A stretch of DNA of 64,000 nt from Actinacidiphila cocklensis (lineage in GTDB: Bacteria; Actinomycetota; Actinomycetes; Streptomycetales; Streptomycetaceae): the NCBI RefSeq assembly GCF_907177275.1, contig NZ_CAJSLV010000048.1, positions 331,476 through 395,475 of the forward strand. The letters run 5' to 3'. The notes beneath the pieces are model-generated. The model ran no database searches. It had not been told where the DNA came from and saw only the letters and a program-made list of their open reading frames with translations. Within the stretch, counting starts at the first letter, position 1, and every line of letters begins with the position of its first letter. Both the position numbers and the translations under genes were made by a program. Below are positions 16,516 through 25,321 of this stretch, in pieces.

Positions 16516-19446
16516 TCACTCGCCGAAGAGCAGACCGTAGGCACCCATCGCCATCGCGATGTCCGCCTGCGCCCAGAAGCGGTGATAGGTGAAGCTCGGC
16601 GCGTTCCCACCGCTGAGGTAGGCCTGCACCTTCGACCAGTTGGGGTCGTTCTTGTAGAAGGACCGCAGCTCGATGAAGGTGGAGTTCGCGTCGATCTTGT
16701 CGCCGTTGGGCATCGTGCCGGAGAAGCTGGACGGCACGTACACCGGGTCGTCGAACCGGTTGAAGTCGGTCCTGGTCTCCGGGGTGGCGATGCCCAGCGG
16801 GTCCTGGTACTTGCCCCACATGCTGTCGAGCAGGCCCTTGGCCGTGGTCTTGGCCGCGGCGTTGCCGGACTTGGCGGCGTAGTAGGACAGCGTCTTGGCG
16901 TAGGCCGCCGCGACGCCCAGGTCGTTGCCGTAGGCCGAGACCGTCACGTGCAGGCCGGCGTTGCTGCCCGGGCTGCTCGCGTTCCAGGTGTCCGGCGCGC
17001 CGGTCCACTGGAGGTCGGACGGGATCTTGAAGGTGCCGTCCGCGTTGATGGTGGTCTGGGAGATCGCCCAGGTCACCCACTTGTCGAGGACGGCCTTGGC
17101 CTTGGTGTCACCGGTCTGCTGGTAGTACTCCGCGACCCGCTCCATCGACCAGGCCTGCATGCCGAACCACTGGTTCGACGGCGGGTCGTGGTAGACGGGC
17201 TCCCAGTCGTACGCCATCCCGTAGAAGGTGGGCGTGCCGGCCGGGGGCTGGCTGTAGGAGCCGCCCCAGCTGTTGGTGGCACCACCGGCGATGGCGCCCT
17301 CGGAGGACTGCAGCCACTGGTAGAACTCCAGCTGCCGGCCGAGGCTGGTGGTCCAGTCCTGCTTGCCGGTGGCCGACTTCGGCGCCATGGCCGTGTCGGT
17401 GGTCAGCGCGTAGGCCGCCAGCGGGTTCTGGTAGCCGAAGTGCGAGGCGCCGTCACCGATCCGCCAGGCCCAGCCGCCGCCGGAGCCGGACGAGCCGCCC
17501 CAGGCGTAGTACCAGGACAGCAGGTAGTGCTCGCTGTCCTTGCCGGTGCCGGCCGGGCACGCGGTCGGGCTGGTGCAGTTGCCGATCTTCTTGAAGTACT
17601 TGTCGAAGAACGAGTACCGCAGGTAGTCGCCCATCTTGCCGGCCTTGGCGACGGTGGCCGCCACGTCCGCGCCCTTGCCCTGCGCCTTGGCCCAGGTGTC
17701 CGCCCAGTAGGCGGCCTGGATCGCGCGCGCGTCGGCGTCGGGTGCGTCGGTGTACTTCCACTGCTGCGAGTAGGCGGAGTCACCGGTGAAGAGGTCCAGG
17801 TAGCCGTTCTTGCCGCCGTACTTGAACGCGTCGCAGGTCGGCTGCGGCACGGTCTCCCACACCGACTCCTGCTCGCCGCGCTGGAAGGTGTTGATGTACG
17901 ACGGGCCGTCGGCGTTCGGGCCGAGCTCGCAGCCGCCACCGGGCGTGTCACCGTAGCCGTAGATGTTGTCCACGTCCTGGAGCCAGTGCATGCCGTAGAT
18001 GTCGTCCGTGCCGTAGGCCGACTTCAGCTCGCCCGCGATCGGGTCGACGCCGGACTTGACGCTGCTGTCGAGCTGCGACGGGTAGTCCGACGGCAGCGGG
18101 TGCTCGGGGGCGTAGGTGGCCGGCGAGCTGGCGTTGTAGAAGCTGTTCGTCGGCTGGTCCGCGTGGGTGGGGATCATGTACTTCTCCATGATCGCCCACG
18201 ACGCGTTGAACTTGCTCCAGTCGCCGCTGACCTGGCCGTACATCGCCTGCAGCCAGATCATGTACGAGTACGCCTCGGACGTGGTCTCGTGACCGTAGTC
18301 CGGGGCCTCGACGATCAGCGTCTCGACCGAGTGGTACGGGATGCCCTCGGGCGAGAAGTAGCCGCTGGCCGGGTCGGTGATCTTCCCGTAGAGCGACAGG
18401 AACCGCGCCGCGTAGTCGCCGCCGGTCGCGCTGATCTCGTTCACCGTGACAGCGGCGGTGCTGTAGCCGGTCGCGGTGGCCGAGAACGTCGCGGAGCCGG
18501 TGCCGGTGGTGGCGGCGGCGACCGTGACGTTCTGCGCGGTCGACCAGTTCGACGGGGTGAAGGTCAGGCTCGCCCCCGACTGCACGCTCAGCGAGGTGTT
18601 GCCCGCGGTGCGCGCCACGGCGACCGTCACGTTGGACGTCGGGGCGCTGGACAGCTTCACGCCGAAGGTGCCGGTCTTGCCCTGCTGCACCGACACGGTG
18701 GTCGGCGAGGCGACGATCGCCGGGCCGCTCGCGACGTGCACGCCCACCGGGGTGGACTCGGCGGACGCGCCGAGGCTGTCGTACGCCTTGGCGTAGACCG
18801 AGTAGTCACCCGCCGGGACCGCGCTCCAGTCGAAGGAGTACGGCGCGGTGGTGTCGGTGGCGAGCAGCGTGGTGCTGCTGTAGAACTCCACCTTGCTGAT
18901 GGTCGCCGAGTCCGCGGCGACCGCGGTCGCGGCCAGCGGGATGGTGGCGCCCGCACTGAAGGTGGCACCGGCCGTCGGGCTGGTGAGCACCGGCAGCGGA
19001 GGCTGGTGGGCGCCCCCGCAGACCGTGCCGTTCACGCTGAAACTGGTCGGCGCGGTGTTGGTGCCGCTGTAGTTGAAGTTGGCACTCGACGTGACGTTCG
19101 CGCTGGGCGCGATTGTCTTGTTCCAGTCCAGCGACTTGACAGTGACGGCCTTGCCCGACTGCGACCAGGTGCCGTTCCAGCCGCTCTGCAGCGTCTGGTT
19201 GCCGGCGTAGGAGTACGTCAGCGTCCAGCCGTCGATCGCGGCGGTGCCGAGGTTGGTGATCTTGGTGTTCGCGGTGAAACCGGAACCCCAGTCATTGGTC
19301 GTGTAGTCGACGCTGCACTGCAGTCCGGCCGCGTGCGCGACGCCGCCGCCGGTGGCCATGGTCAGGCCGAGCGGCAGGGCGAGCGCGGCGGTCAGCGCCG
19401 TCAGCACACGCCTGGTCCGCGTTCCGATCGGTCTTCCTCTGGGCAT
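16516..19446 (-). CDS. Secreted GH48 cellobiohydrolase with CBM2
   Basis: A 976-residue exocellulase releasing cellobiose from cellulose. Order: signal peptide (RRVLTALTAALALPLGL... AHA), CBM2 at about 40-140 (CSVDYTTNDWGSGFTANTKI; GWNGTWSQSG), an Ig/FnIII-like module (TSPTAGATFSAGATIPL), a second beta-rich linker module, then GH48 from about residue 330 to the end (YAARFLSLYGKITDP; APDYGHETTSEAYSYMIWLQ; HWLQDVDNIYGYG). The Glu in GHETTSEA is the expected catalytic acid region. ATG 19446 has GAGGAGG 10 bases upstream; a longer start at 19551 would run through the CebR operator. It is divergent from the GH5 cellulase. Confidence 0.95.
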   Translation of the reverse strand: MPRGRPIGTRTRRVLTALTAALALPLGLTMATGGGVAHAAGLQCSVDYTTNDWGSGFTANTKITNLGTAAIDGWTLTYSYAGNQTLQSGWNGTWSQSGKAVTVKSLDWNKTIAPSANVTSSANFNYSGTNTAPTSFSVNGTVCGGAHQPPLPVLTSPTAGATFSAGATIPLAATAVAADSATISKVEFYSSTTLLATDTTAPYSFDWSAVPAGDYSVYAKAYDSLGASAESTPVGVHVASGPAIVASPTTVSVQQGKTGTFGVKLSSAPTSNVTVAVARTAGNTSLSVQSGASLTFTPSNWSTAQNVTVAAATTGTGSATFSATATGYSTAAVTVNEISATGGDYAARFLSLYGKITDPASGYFSPEGIPYHSVETLIVEAPDYGHETTSEAYSYMIWLQAMYGQVSGDWSKFNASWAIMEKYMIPTHADQPTNSFYNASSPATYAPEHPLPSDYPSQLDSSVKSGVDPIAGELKSAYGTDDIYGMHWLQDVDNIYGYGDTPGGGCELGPNADGPSYINTFQRGEQESVWETVPQPTCDAFKYGGKNGYLDLFTGDSAYSQQWKYTDAPDADARAIQAAYWADTWAKAQGKGADVAATVAKAGKMGDYLRYSFFDKYFKKIGNCTSPTACPAGTGKDSEHYLLSWYYAWGGSSGSGGGWAWRIGDGASHFGYQNPLAAYALTTDTAMAPKSATGKQDWTTSLGRQLEFYQWLQSSEGAIAGGATNSWGGSYSQPPAGTPTFYGMAYDWEPVYHDPPSNQWFGMQAWSMERVAEYYQQTGDTKAKAVLDKWVTWAISQTTINADGTFKIPSDLQWTGAPDTWNASSPGSNAGLHVTVSAYGNDLGVAAAYAKTLSYYAAKSGNAAAKTTAKGLLDSMWGKYQDPLGIATPETRTDFNRFDDPVYVPSSFSGTMPNGDKIDANSTFIELRSFYKNDPNWSKVQAYLSGGNAPSFTYHRFWAQADIAMAMGAYGLLFGE

Positions 19447-19508
19447 GCGAGAGGTCCTCCTCGCGGTTCTTGTGGGGGGATGGGTTCTGCGATTCAGCTG
19501 TGAACCAG

Positions 19509-19522
19509 TGGGAGCGCTCCCA
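19509..19522. promoter_or_regulatory. CebR operator (perfect), GH48 promoter
   Basis: TGGGAGCGCTCCCA, an exact match to the published Streptomyces CebR box, lies 63 bases upstream of the GH48 start. It should repress transcription until cellobiose or cellotriose releases CebR. Confidence 0.9.
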
Positions 19523-19674
19523 CCATCAAGGCGTTGACGAAGAACTGTCAAGAGGTGAATCAGAACCGCCTGCTGACGGGGCCTCGTCTGCGGGAGTCGA
19601 CGAGGACTCCCGCCAGCCCCTCCATCCCCTCTACCGTCGGACCGGACTTGGCGCTAAGGTCTGCGGCGGACCAG

Positions 19675-19688
19675 TGGGAGCGCGTCCA
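19675..19688. promoter_or_regulatory. CebR operator (degenerate), GH5 promoter
   Basis: TGGGAGCGCGTCCA matches the CebR box at 12 of 14 bases. It lies 53 bases before the GH5 endoglucanase ATG and probably allows leakier expression than the perfect box. Confidence 0.7.
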
Positions 19689-19740
19689 CTTCTCGTTCAC
19701 TCGATTTCTCTCGATCCCCCCACATCATGAGGAGTCGCAC

Positions 19741-21282
19741 ATGCGACGACCCACGCGCACCGCGGCGTTCTCCATCGCCGCCGTCACCACGGCGGCGGCG
19801 GCCGCCGCGCTGCTCCCCACGCTCGGCAGCGCCGCGGCCGGTGCCGCGCCGACCTGCTCGGTCACGTACACGGTCACCAACCAGTGGGACGCCGGCTTTC
19901 AGGGCAACGTTGTCATAGCCAACACCGGTGCGCCGACGACCAGTTGGGACCTGGCCTTCAACTTCGCCGGCGGCCAGAAGGTGACCCAGGGCTGGAACGC
20001 CACCTGGACCCAGTCCGGTACGGCCGTGCACGCCACCTCGCTGTCGTACAACGGGGCCATTCCCACCGGCGGTTCGGTCAGCGCGGGCTTCCTCGGCAGC
20101 TGGTCGGGCAAGAACGTGATGCCGATCGGCTTCACGCTCAACGGCGCGACCTGTACCCAGATCGGGGAGCCGACCGAGACACCGCCCAGCACCCCGGCGA
20201 CCCCGCCCACCACGCCGACGACGGTCCCGCCGACCACCCCGCCCACCACCCCGCCCACCGGTGACGCCGCGCCGCCCAAGCTGCACGTGGCCGGAAACAA
20301 GCTGGTCGACTCCACCGGCAAGCAGGTCGTCCTGCACGGCGTGAACCGCTCCGGCACCGAGTTCGCCTGCGCGCAGGGCAACGGGATCTTCGACGGGCCG
20401 GTCGACGACACGGCGATCAACGCGATCAAGAGCTGGAAGGGCGTCACGGCGGTCCGCGTACCGCTCAACGAGGACTGCTGGGAGGGCCTGAGCTACGTCC
20501 CGGCGGCCGACGGCGGCGCCAGCTACATCTCCGCGATCACCGGTTGGGTCAACCGCCTGGTGGCGCACGGCATCACGCCGATCGTCGAGCTGCACTGGAC
20601 GCACGGCACCTACACCGGCAACTCCGCGGGCTGCAGCGACGTCAACGCGACCTGCCAGAAGCCGATGCCGGACGCGCAGTACGCGGTCCCGTTCTGGACC
20701 AGCGTGGCGAACACCTTCAAGTCGAACACCTCGATCGTCTTCGACCTGTTCAACGAGCCCTACCCCGACCGCGCCACCTCGACCACCGACCAGGCCTGGT
20801 CCTGCTGGCGGGACGGCGGCACCTGCCCGGGCATCGGCTACCAGGTCGCGGGCATGCAGGACATGCTGGACGCGGTACGCGGCACCGGCGCGCAGAACGT
20901 CGTCATGATGGGCGGCCTGGCCTACTCCAACGACCTGACCGGGTGGCTGACGCACGAGCCGACCGACCCGACGGGCAACCTGGCGGCGGCCGTTCACGTA
21001 TACAACTTCAACTCATGTGCCAACAGCTCCTGCTGGGACTCGCAGCTGGCGCCGGTCGCGGCGAAGGTGCCGCTGGTGGCCGGTGAGATCGGCGAGAACA
21101 CCTGCGCCCACTCCTTCACGGACAGCTTCATGAGCTGGCTGGACAGCCACCAGCTGTCCTACCTGGGGTGGACCTGGAACACCTGGGACTGCTCCTCCGG
21201 CCCCTCGCTGATCTCCTCCTACGACGGCACCGCGACCAACTACGGCCTGGGCCTGAAGAACCACCTGGCGTCGCTGGGCTGA
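19741..21282 (+). CDS. Secreted GH5 endoglucanase with N-terminal CBM2
   Basis: A 513-residue secreted cellulase. Order: signal peptide (TRTAAFSIAAVTTAAAAAALLPTL), CBM2 at about 38-140 (CSVTYTVTNQWDAGFQGNVVI; GWNATWTQSG), a Pro/Thr linker (TPPTTPTTVPPTTPP) and a GH5 catalytic domain from about 180 (LHGVNRSGTEFACAQGNGIF). FDLFNEPYPD carries the acid/base Glu, and PLVAGEIGEN carries the nucleophile Glu. It cuts internal beta-1,4-glucan bonds and so complements the divergent GH48 exo-enzyme. ATG 19741 follows GAGGAG. Confidence 0.95.
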   Translation: MRRPTRTAAFSIAAVTTAAAAAALLPTLGSAAAGAAPTCSVTYTVTNQWDAGFQGNVVIANTGAPTTSWDLAFNFAGGQKVTQGWNATWTQSGTAVHATSLSYNGAIPTGGSVSAGFLGSWSGKNVMPIGFTLNGATCTQIGEPTETPPSTPATPPTTPTTVPPTTPPTTPPTGDAAPPKLHVAGNKLVDSTGKQVVLHGVNRSGTEFACAQGNGIFDGPVDDTAINAIKSWKGVTAVRVPLNEDCWEGLSYVPAADGGASYISAITGWVNRLVAHGITPIVELHWTHGTYTGNSAGCSDVNATCQKPMPDAQYAVPFWTSVANTFKSNTSIVFDLFNEPYPDRATSTTDQAWSCWRDGGTCPGIGYQVAGMQDMLDAVRGTGAQNVVMMGGLAYSNDLTGWLTHEPTDPTGNLAAAVHVYNFNSCANSSCWDSQLAPVAAKVPLVAGEIGENTCAHSFTDSFMSWLDSHQLSYLGWTWNTWDCSSGPSLISSYDGTATNYGLGLKNHLASLG

Positions 21283-21302
21283 CCCGGCGGCACCCCGAGA
21301 CG

Positions 21303-21343
21303 GGGGCGGTCCCGTGCATGGATGGCGTGCACGGGCCCGCCCC
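21303..21343 (+). terminator. Terminator after the GH5 gene
   Basis: CCCGTGCA (21311-21318) pairs with TGCACGGG (21328-21335). The stem extends outward through GGGGCGG/CCGCCCC past one mismatch. It begins 21 bases after the stop. Confidence 0.65.
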
Positions 21344-21491
21344 TCCCCATGTCCGCGCGCGGCGCGCCGGGGGCGGCCCGCGGCGCCGGATCTGCCGCCT
21401 GAGCAGGGGTTGAGCGGGCGGCGGGCGAGGGCGCATCCGTTCGAGTCTCGTAGTCGCCGGAAGTCTCAACTGGCCATTATTGAACAACTTA

Positions 21492-21520
21492 TTGACGCGG
21501 ATGTACGTGCCTTGTAAACA
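21492..21520 (+). promoter_or_regulatory. Promoter of the GH64 gene
   Basis: TTGACG (21492-21497) and TAAACA (21515-21520) are separated by 17 bases, a good vegetative sigma-factor arrangement. It sits just upstream of the palindrome at 21533. Confidence 0.6.
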
Positions 21521-21532
21521 TCACCTCGCCAA

Positions 21533-21544
21533 GAGAGCGCTCTC
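21533..21544. promoter_or_regulatory. CebR-like operator, GH64 promoter
   Basis: GAGAGCGCTCTC is a perfect 12-base palindrome sharing the AGCGCT core and spacing of the CebR box, but with GAG/CTC instead of GGG/CCC outer bases. It lies just downstream of the predicted -10, where bound repressor would block transcription. It may be a weak CebR site or the site of a related LacI regulator. Confidence 0.6.
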
Positions 21545-21596
21545 ACCATGCTCTGGCGGCCTCCGTCACGGACCCCCACCCGGTTGAGGAGAACAC

Positions 21597-23414
21597 ATGT
21601 CAGGCAGCACTTCCCCGCTGGTGCGCAGACGGCCAGGACGCCACCGCGGACGCCAGCCGTATCTGGTCCTCACCGCCCTGCTCGCGCTGCTCGCGGGACT
21701 CGTGCTCGTGGTGACGTCGCAGTCCCCGGCGCGCGCGGCGGGCACCCTGCTCTCGCAGGGCAAGCCGGCCACCGCGTCGTCGACCGAGAACGCCGGCACC
21801 CCCGCCTCCGCGGCGGTCGACGGCAACACCGGCACCCGCTGGTCCAGCGCGGCGTCCGACCCCCAGTGGCTCCAGGTCGACCTCGGCAGCAGCCAGGCCA
21901 TCAGCCAGGTGACGCTCAACTGGGAGGCCGCCTACGCCAAGGCCTTCACCATCCAGACGTCCGACAACGGCACCACCTGGGCCACCGTCTACTCGACCAC
22001 CACCGGCACCGGCGGCGTACAGAACCTGACCGTAAACGGTTCCGGCCGCTACGTGCGGGTCAACGGGACCGTGCGGGCCACCCAGTGGGGCTACTCGCTG
22101 TGGGAGTTCCAGGTCTACGGCACCGGCGGCTCGACGACCCCCTCGGCGTGCGGCACCGCGAACAGCGCGCAGGGCAAGACGGCCACCGCGTCGTCCGCCG
22201 AGAACGCCGGCACCCCCGCCTCCGCGGCGGTCGACGGCAACACCGGCACCCGCTGGTCGAGCGCCTTCGGCGACCCGCAGTGGCTGCAGGTCGACCTCGG
22301 CTCCTCGCAGACGGTCTGCGGCGTCGGCCTGAACTGGGAGGCCGCCTACGCGACCGCCTACCAGATCCAGGTCACCGACAACCCGAGCGGCGCCTGGACC
22401 ACGGTCTACTCCACCACCACCGGCACCGGCGGCGTCCAGAACCTGGACGTGAACGGCACCGGCCGCTACGTCCGCGTCTACGCCACCGCCCGCGCGACCG
22501 CCTACGGCGACTCGCTGTGGGAGTTCCAGGTGCACACCACCGGCGGCGGCAGCACCAACGGCGGGACCACCGGGGGCACCACCACCCCGCCCGACTCGTT
22601 CTGGGGCACCACGGACGACATCCCGGCCGCGCAAAACGTGATGGAACTGAAGATCCTCAACCGCACCAACGGCGCCTACCCGGACAGCCAGGTGTACTGG
22701 AGCTTCAACGGCCAGGTGCACTCCATCGCCGAGCAGCCGTACTTCGACATGCCGGCGAACTCCTCGGGCCGGATGTACTTCTACGTCGGCTCGCCGAACA
22801 GCCAGTACAACGACTTCATCGAGTTCACCATCGGCGCGACCGTCTTCAACGGCAACACCACCCGGGTGGACGCCTGGGCGCTGCCGCTGGCGATCCGGCT
22901 GCACTCGCACAGCGGCGAGGACATCCAGCTCGGTGACAGCCAGGACCTGTTCACCATGAGCCGCGACCAGGTCTTCCAGTCCTTCCAGAACGCGGTGCCG
23001 CAGCAGTTCAAGGTGCTCGCGCAGACCCAGGCGCCCTACCGGATCATCGCCCCGGGCAGCGACCCGAGCTTCCGGGCCGGCGGCGTCAACGCCAACTACT
23101 ACACCGCCTACGCCCAGTCGGTCGGCGTGAACGAGCCCACCTCGAACATCTTCGGCTGCGCCGGCACCATGGGCGCGGACGCGGCGAAGTGCGCGGCGCT
23201 CAACCGGCACACCGCGACCCTCCCGGCCGACCAGCAGCAGGACCCGACCAAGTTCTACACCGGCGGCGACCCGGCCAACTGGTACGCCAAGTACTGGCAC
23301 GACCACGGCATCAACCACCTCGCCTACGGCTTCCCGTACGACGACGTGGCCGGCCAGGCCGCCTACGCCTCCCAGCAGAACCCGCAGTGGATGGAGGTCG
23401 CCGTCGGCTTCTGA
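21597..23414 (+). CDS. Secreted GH64 beta-1,3-glucanase with two discoidin-type CBMs
   Basis: A 605-residue secreted protein. Order: signal peptide after an Arg-rich start (LVLTALLALLAGLVLVVTSQSPARA); two F5/8-type C (discoidin, CBM32-like) domains at about 50-178 and 185-320, each with ENAGTPASAAVDGNTGTRWS and SLWEFQV; a Gly/Thr linker; and a C-terminal GH64/thaumatin-like domain from about 340 (NVMELKILNRTNGAYPDSQV; RVDAWALPLAIRLHSH). GH64 enzymes release oligosaccharides from laminarin-type beta-1,3-glucan, such as fungal walls. ATG 21597 follows GAGGAG. A CebR-like box precedes it. Confidence 0.92.
   Translation: MSGSTSPLVRRRPGRHRGRQPYLVLTALLALLAGLVLVVTSQSPARAAGTLLSQGKPATASSTENAGTPASAAVDGNTGTRWSSAASDPQWLQVDLGSSQAISQVTLNWEAAYAKAFTIQTSDNGTTWATVYSTTTGTGGVQNLTVNGSGRYVRVNGTVRATQWGYSLWEFQVYGTGGSTTPSACGTANSAQGKTATASSAENAGTPASAAVDGNTGTRWSSAFGDPQWLQVDLGSSQTVCGVGLNWEAAYATAYQIQVTDNPSGAWTTVYSTTTGTGGVQNLDVNGTGRYVRVYATARATAYGDSLWEFQVHTTGGGSTNGGTTGGTTTPPDSFWGTTDDIPAAQNVMELKILNRTNGAYPDSQVYWSFNGQVHSIAEQPYFDMPANSSGRMYFYVGSPNSQYNDFIEFTIGATVFNGNTTRVDAWALPLAIRLHSHSGEDIQLGDSQDLFTMSRDQVFQSFQNAVPQQFKVLAQTQAPYRIIAPGSDPSFRAGGVNANYYTAYAQSVGVNEPTSNIFGCAGTMGADAAKCAALNRHTATLPADQQQDPTKFYTGGDPANWYAKYWHDHGINHLAYGFPYDDVAGQAAYASQQNPQWMEVAVGF
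21784..21844 (+). repeat. 61-bp direct repeat, copy 1 (first discoidin domain)
   Basis: These 61 bases are identical to 22198-22258, base for base. The exact identity, including third codon positions, indicates recent duplication or gene conversion between the two discoidin domains. Confidence 0.9.
22198..22258 (+). repeat. 61-bp direct repeat, copy 2 (second discoidin domain)
   Basis: Exact second copy of 21784-21844, 414 bases downstream and in the same reading frame. Confidence 0.9.
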
Positions 23415-23467
23415 CCGCCGGCGGTCCCTCCCCGAGCTTCCCCGGATCCCCCCACATCCCCCCACAG

Positions 23468-23534
23468 CACCGCCGGGGGCGGGTCCGGTACACGCCCCAC
23501 GTGTACCGGCCCCCGCCCCCGGCGGTGTGCTTTT
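23468..23534. terminator. Very long bidirectional terminator hairpin
   Basis: CACCGCCGGGGGCGGG and CCCGCCCCCGGCGGTG form the base. CCGGTACACG and CGTGTACCGG form the tip, around a CCCCA loop, with TTTT on the plus-strand exit (23531-23534). It separates the GH64 gene from the convergent small gene at 23567. Confidence 0.9.
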
Positions 23535-23566
23535 CCGCGGCGCTCGCCCCGCCGCCCGGGGGGCGC

Positions 23567-23827
23567 TCAGCGGCGCAGCCGGTCGCCCACCCAGCGGCTC
23601 GGGGCGGTCAGCGCGATCGACAGCGGGTTGGAGAAGAACGTATGGGCGTTCAGAAGGCCCCTGGAGCCGCTGTAGTGCCGTACGGAGTCGCCGCCGGGCA
23701 ACGGGGTCGCCTTGGCCCGTTCGCGGCGCAGAGCGGCGTTCGCAAGCGGGTCGCCGGCCAGCAGCAGGACCGGGGAGGCCACGATGACGGCCGCGTAGAT
23801 CAGCGGGCTCGTTCTGGTGATCCGCAT
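23567..23827 (-). CDS. Small predicted membrane/secreted protein under a CebR-like box
   Basis: An 86-residue protein starting MRITRTSPLIYAAVIVASPVLLLAG: one N-terminal hydrophobic helix after a short basic stretch, then a charged soluble part ending SLSIALTAPSRWVGDRLRR-like. It could be a signal anchor or a cleaved signal peptide. ATG 23827 has GGAGGG unusually close upstream (2-3 bases); a longer frame from 23914 would cross the operator. Codon use is strongly GC3, consistent with a real gene. A CebR-like box lies 73 bases upstream, which places it in the cellulose regulon. Its function is unknown; I recognise no family. Confidence 0.65.
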   Translation of the reverse strand: MRITRTSPLIYAAVIVASPVLLLAGDPLANAALRRERAKATPLPGGDSVRHYSGSRGLLNAHTFFSNPLSIALTAPSRWVGDRLRR

Positions 23828-23899
23828 GACCCTCCAACGCCCGGCGCCCGCACCGCGGTTCCCCGGGTACGGGCGTTCGGAAACTCCGCCCGCCCCGCA

Positions 23900-23913
23900 C
23901 GGGAGCGCTCCCA
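23900..23913. promoter_or_regulatory. CebR operator upstream of the small membrane-protein gene
   Basis: CGGGAGCGCTCCCA matches the CebR box at 13 of 14 bases. It lies between the small gene (minus strand, start 23827) and the 3' end of cebR (23979). The small gene is the only start nearby that it could control. Confidence 0.75.
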
Positions 23914-23978
23914 CCCGTGCGCTGCGCGGTCGTATCCGATCGGGCCTGCGGCCCTCGCACCGTCAGGGCATGCCCGCC

Positions 23979-25019
23979 CTAGACGGAGTCCCGCTGCACC
24001 AGCTCGGTGGCGAGCACCACGTGCCGCCGCACCGACTCGCGCTCGGCGATCTCCTCCAGGAGCACCCGGGCCATGGTGCGGCCCATCTCCTCGGTGGGCT
24101 GCCGCACGCTGGTCAGGGCCGGGTCCATGTGGCGGGCGATGGCCGAGTCCTCGAAGCCGACCAGCGCGACGTCGTCGGGCACCCGGCGGCCGCTCTCGCG
24201 GAGCACCGCCCTGGCGCCGGCGGCCATCACGTCGGAGGCGGCGAAGACCGCGTCGATGCCGGGACGGCGCACCAGCAGCTCGCGCATCGCGCGCCGGCCG
24301 CCCTCCTCGGTGAAGTCGCCGCGGGCCACCAGCGCGGTGTCGAAGCCGGCGTCCAGACCGCCGGCAGCGGCCTCGACGGCCTGCCGGTAGCCGTCGAGCC
24401 GGCTGCGCGCCACGTACATGTCCGGCGGCCCGGTGATGGTGGCGACCTGCCGCCGCCCGCGGGCGATCAGGTGGGCGACCGCGGCCCGCGCCCCGCCGAC
24501 GTTGTCGGCGTCGACGTAGGAGACCGACTCCAGGTCGCTGCGGCGGCCGTTGAGCACCGCCGGCATCTCCAGCTGCTCCAGCAGGTCCGGCAGCGGGTCG
24601 TCCTCGTGCACCGACACCAGCAGCACCCCGTCGACCCGGTGCGCGGCCAGGTACTGCGCGAACCGCGCCCGCTCCTTGGGGGTGCGGATCAGCGTCAGCA
24701 GCAGCTGCATGTCGGTGTCGGCGAGCTCGGCGCCGATGCCGCGGATGATGTCGGAGAAGTACGGCTCGGCGAACAGCCGGGTCTCCGGTTCCGGGATGAC
24801 CAGCGCGATGGCGTCCGTGCGGTTGCCCGCCAGCGCCCGGGCCGCCCGGTTGGGGACGTACCCCAGTTCGGCGATGGCGGCCTCGACGGCGGCCTTCGCA
24901 CGGTCGCTCACCCGCGGTGATCCGTTGATCACCCGGGAGACCGTACCCCGCCCGACCCCGGCGCGCAGCGCCACCTCCTCAAGGGTGGGACGTCCGCTGT
25001 GCCGACCGTTCATGGCCAC
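23979..25019 (-). CDS. cebR: CebR, LacI-family repressor of cellulose/cellobiose utilisation
   Basis: A 346-residue LacI regulator. The DNA-binding N-terminus reads PTLEEVALRAGVGRGTVSRVINGSPRVS with the hinge YVPNRAARALAGNRT. The periplasmic-binding-like effector domain follows (VDGVLLVSVHEDD; GFEDSAIARHMDPALTSVRQP). Family knowledge: CebR binds TGGGAGCGCTCCCA and is released by cellobiose or cellotriose. The genes around it (cebEFG, bglC, cellulases) and at least two exact boxes agree. MAMNGRH offers starts at 25019 and 25013. A 13/14 box at 25084 suggests autoregulation. Confidence 0.95.
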   Translation of the reverse strand: MAMNGRHSGRPTLEEVALRAGVGRGTVSRVINGSPRVSDRAKAAVEAAIAELGYVPNRAARALAGNRTDAIALVIPEPETRLFAEPYFSDIIRGIGAELADTDMQLLLTLIRTPKERARFAQYLAAHRVDGVLLVSVHEDDPLPDLLEQLEMPAVLNGRRSDLESVSYVDADNVGGARAAVAHLIARGRRQVATITGPPDMYVARSRLDGYRQAVEAAAGGLDAGFDTALVARGDFTEEGGRRAMRELLVRRPGIDAVFAASDVMAAGARAVLRESGRRVPDDVALVGFEDSAIARHMDPALTSVRQPTEEMGRTMARVLLEEIAERESVRRHVVLATELVQRDSV

Positions 25020-25083
25020 TGCCGCCTCCAGTACTCATTTCGCGCCACCTTAGCGCCCGGTCCTTCCCCGCAGGAGCGGTTCT

Positions 25084-25097
25084 TGAGAGCGCTCCCA
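25084..25097. promoter_or_regulatory. CebR operator, cebR promoter (autoregulation)
   Basis: TGAGAGCGCTCCCA differs from the CebR box at one base and lies 65 bases upstream of cebR in the cebR/cebE divergent region. Confidence 0.75.
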
Positions 25098-25231
25098 CAC
25101 TACAAGCCCCAGGCGGGAGCTTCCGTTCAAGAAGTAATCAAGAGTCAGCTCCGGACACGTTCCGGCAACGAAATGGACTTCACATCTTGACACTGACCCC
25201 TCCTAGGCGTGAATGTTCCGGAAAGCCTACG

Positions 25232-25245
25232 TGGGAGCGCTCCCA
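25232..25245. promoter_or_regulatory. CebR operator (perfect), cebEFG-bglC promoter
   Basis: TGGGAGCGCTCCCA sits within a 16-base perfect palindrome (25231-25246) and lies 76 bases upstream of cebE. Confidence 0.9.
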
Positions 25246-25321
25246 CAGCGCCATCCGTACGTACGCCCCCGGGGACCCACGCACCACCCGCACGCTGACC
25301 CACCCTGACAAGGAGAGTGGA

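Noticed and set aside
20180-20265. Short tandem CCGCCCACC-like repeats as a possible CRISPR or minisatellite
   Set aside because: They encode the Pro/Thr linker of the GH5 cellulase in frame; no spacers.
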